From NCBI RefSeq assembly GCF_020283565.1, contig NC_060065.1, positions 37,684,409-37,748,408 of the forward strand: a stretch of 64,000 bases of DNA. The letters are read 5' to 3'. Source of the DNA: Trifolium pratense (taxonomy: Eukaryota > Streptophyta > Magnoliopsida > Fabales > Fabaceae). Both the position numbers and the translations under genes were made by a program. Each line of letters begins with the position of its first letter. Positions within the stretch are counted from its first letter, which is position 1. Positions 61,971 to 64,000 of this stretch are shown here, piece by piece. The notes under the pieces are model-generated. The model did no database searches. It saw only the letters and a list, made by a program, of their open reading frames with translations, and was not told where the DNA came from.

Positions 61971-62775
61971 GGTGGATTCTAAGGTGAGGGAGCAATTAAG
62001 TCCCTCATCGGTGTACCATTAAAATTAACCATTAGATTAAATTAAGTTACATGATAACATTTTTTACTATCACACATAATTATTAATCATTAGTCATTCA
62101 ACCTCCTTGTTGATTGGTTTCTTCCCAAACATCGAACCCAATTATTTTCTTGTCACGGTGGTTCTCCACCACCATCTCCCACCCTCAAAAACATCTAACT
62201 GCCACCCCAACCAAGGAAATAATAAAAACAAGAAAAAACAACTCTAAGAAAAAGAAGGATTATTCAAACCTTCTCTCATTCCCTTTTTAATATTAACATA
62301 CAACCATTAACACCAAGTTTCAAGTTCACTAATTCATCATCGATGTCCAATCTCCATGGTTGAAAAGTCCAATTACTTTTCTCATTTGTGTTCATTTCCA
62401 CTCAAAGACAAATACAATACTTTTATAAATTTCCTTCGCATATATTAACGTTTACTATTTCAAATCCAAATCCTTTTTCTTTTCTTTTTTTCACAGAAAT
62501 TATGGGGGGGTTTGGCCTTCTATATTCTTTTTTATTGATGTGCATATTGAGGAGCAATATACTTATGCCGTGATGGAAAATTCTGAGAAAAAAGAATGGA
62601 TGGTTGCAGCAGTTTTGCAAAGAGGAGATACAAGATTTTATTTTTGTTTATTTTTTTGGAAGAAGGTTATATAAGATCTGGTGTGGTAACAAAAAATGGA
62701 CCATTTAATCTAACGGTGAAATAGTATGGTACACCGGTGAGGGACTTAATTGCCCCCTCACCTTAGAATCCACCG
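61971..62775. mobile_element. Mutator-like TIR element with perfect 9-bp TSD
   Basis: The left arm GGTGGATTCTAAGGTGAGGG continues through CAATTAAGTCCCTCA and CGGTGTACCAT; the right arm is its inverse. TTAAGATTG flanks it at 61962-61970 and 62776-62784. The core (about 62090-62690) is less AT-rich than the rest of the region and might include captured host sequence, but no exon-like frame is convincing. Confidence 0.8.
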
Positions 62776-63034
62776 TTAAGATTGTGACAATTTTTCTCCT
62801 ATAATTTAGACAATTTTTTTTGGAACTAATGTAAATTTTGATTTTGATTAATGAACACAACTTTTTCTTAATGTCTTAGAGAAACGTTTATTAATAAATG
62901 TTATCCGGACAATTATATCAACTAATGAACTTAATATGTTCAATAAAATCATAATCACGTTCTATATAATCCATTTAATAATGGTGAAAAATAATAATAT
63001 AACCAATTTGATACTTATATATTAAACTCTAAAA

Positions 63035-63062
63035 ACCCGTGCATCGCATGGGTTAGAGTCTA

Positions 63063-63063
<1 letters not shown>
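63035..63063 (+). other. Helitron 3' hairpin and CTAG end
   Basis: A stem of 8-9 pairs (AACCCGTGC / GCATGGGTT, one wobble-type mismatch) ends 4 bases before CTAG, the standard Helitron terminator, next to the TA microsatellite. Confidence 0.75.

Positions 63064-63122
<59 letters not shown>
63064..63122. repeat. (TA)n microsatellite
   Basis: About 29 TA units immediately after the Helitron end. Confidence 0.9.
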
Positions 63123-63128
<6 letters not shown>

Positions 63129-63338
63129 ATCTGTTGACAGCAGGTGTCAAACTTTATTTTGACACCAAATTTAATCCGTTCATTTTATTTAATCTAATGG
63201 TTATGATCAATTTACTTAAAATATAATGTGATTGTGTCTTTAGTGAATTAATTCCTAATTACCTATTTTTTCTCAACAAAGTGAATTGGTTTTTTTTTTA
63301 ATTTATGAGGACGGTGAATTAGGAAGTAGGTTTTTTTT

Positions 63339-64000
63339 AGAGTAATCAGTCAATTTAGTCCCTAAACTATCACTCTCTCACCAACTTAGTCCCTAAACTA
63401 TTAAAATCAACTAAAAGGTCCCTAAACTATTATTCATCCATCAATTAGGTCCCTAAACTATTTTTCATCCATCAATTTAGTCCTCCATTATCTTTTCCGT
63501 TAATTGCTCTTTAAAACCCTAAAACCCAAAAGCTACCAGTCACCAGAGCATAATTTGTGCACGTGTCCTCAACCTGGAGCTGACATTCAAAATCAACCAG
63601 TTGAGATCAACTCGTCTCAATCTGCACCTGCACCTGCATAATTTGCGCACCTGCACCTTAGGTGATTAACTATGGATTTTGATTTAGTTAGTTCTTTTGA
63701 TGGATAATGGATTTGTTGACTTATGTAATGAATTTGATGGATTATTGTTTAGATGATTTATGTAATGAAGATTATGGTTTATGGTTTAAATTATGGTTAA
63801 GTTTGTTTTTTGGTTTATTTTGATTTAGCAGTAATGTTTCATTTGGTTTAAATTTGATTTAGCAGTAATGATTTAACAGTGTTGTTACTATTTTGTTGTT
63901 TTTTAAGATAGTTTAGGGACTAAATTGAAGTATTTTTTTATAGTTTAGGGACTACTAACGGTCACTTAACGGAAAAGTTAACTGAGGGACTAAATTGAAG
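63339..64000. mobile_element. Long-TIR TAGTCCCTAAACTAT element, copy 2, cut by window end
   Basis: Starts AGAGTAATCAGTCAATTT and repeats TAGTCCCTAAACTAT, matching the right arm of 19634-20480 read inverted. It ends in ACTGAGGGACTAAATTGAAG, the inverse of text at about 19797-19816. The core differs from copy 1 by a segment at 63535-63660 with CACCTGCACCTGCA repeats that copy 1 lacks. Confidence 0.75.

Larger units (their letters stand above)
59123..63063 (+). mobile_element. Probable Helitron, 3.9 kb, with a Mutator-like insert
   Basis: The 3' end is clear: hairpin AACCCGTGC-ATC-GCATGGGTT at 63035-63055, then AGAGT and CTAG at 63060-63063, next to host T. The 5' end is a candidate: TCTTTATATATATAAAAG at 59123 after host A. 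It is supported by antisense tRNA-like boxes at 59212-59290, placed as in the other Helitrons here. The text TAAATTAACCCTAATCCTAA-like follows the 5' end. No helicase coding seen. Confidence 0.55.

Noticed and set aside
62388..62620. Open frames on both strands inside the Mutator-like element
   Set aside because: Short, unrelated to known proteins as far as I can tell, and set in element DNA; captured exon not demonstrable.

Overview
The window is plant nuclear DNA, almost certainly from a temperate legume of the Medicago type. It is AT-rich, its genes have GT-AG introns, and it carries two-exon nodule-specific cysteine-rich (NCR) peptide genes, which are known only from the inverted-repeat-lacking clade of legumes. 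It also holds a dense load of non-autonomous transposons (Helitrons, hAT-like, Mutator-like and Stowaway-like MITEs, tRNA-derived SINEs). Genes cover about a third of the window. No CRISPR, operon or prokaryotic feature is present.

Layout. 1-4.8 kb: the 5' end of a Helitron (minus strand, cut by the window edge), a Mutator-like MITE, a hAT-like element inserted in a Stowaway-like MITE, and a long fold-back at 3.8-4.0 kb. 4.8-7.6 kb: a complete HD-Zip class II transcription factor of the HAT14 type (minus, 4 exons, 361 aa). 7.7-15 kb: gene-free, with a hAT-like element, MITEs, a 235-bp tandem repeat and probable LTR-retrotransposon debris. 15.1-24.6 kb: three secreted cysteine-rich peptide genes on the plus strand (69, 73 and 66 aa), all with the same signal-exon/phase-1 intron/cysteine-exon build. 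Between the first and second lies a nest of transposons: a hAT-like element (15833-21063, perfect 8-bp target duplication) that contains a 3.56-kb Helitron filled with minisatellite DNA and a separate 0.85-kb TIR element. 25-27 kb: TA microsatellites and MITE/hAT fragments. 27.1-27.8 kb: a single-exon RING-HC E3 ligase gene (minus). 28.9-33 kb: a Helitron with repeated 5' ends, a SINE and a probable solo LTR. 34.1-50.7 kb: a complete callose synthase gene (minus, 42 coding exons, 1956 aa, CALS1/2/3 clade) with a further intron in its 5'UTR. Its promoter side carries a 1.18-kb Mutator-like element with a perfect 9-bp duplication. 53.5-55 kb: SINE and MITEs. 56.3-58.7 kb: a three-exon gene for a conserved 131-aa plant protein of unknown function (plus). 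59-63 kb: a probable Helitron that carries a Mutator-like element. 63.3-64 kb: a second, inverted copy of the 0.85-kb TIR element, cut by the window edge.

The genes do not form a pathway. The HD-Zip II factor is a nuclear repressor-type regulator, the callose synthase works at the plasma membrane and plasmodesmata, the RING protein is a probable ubiquitin ligase, and the Cys-rich peptides are small secreted products, probably nodule- or defence-related. The most informative non-gene signal is the transposon stratigraphy: several insertions are dated relative to each other by intact target-site duplications. Exon coordinates for all genes were worked out by hand from splice signals and reading-frame continuity; every exon chain stays in frame. 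Family assignments rest on recognition of motifs, not on database searches.
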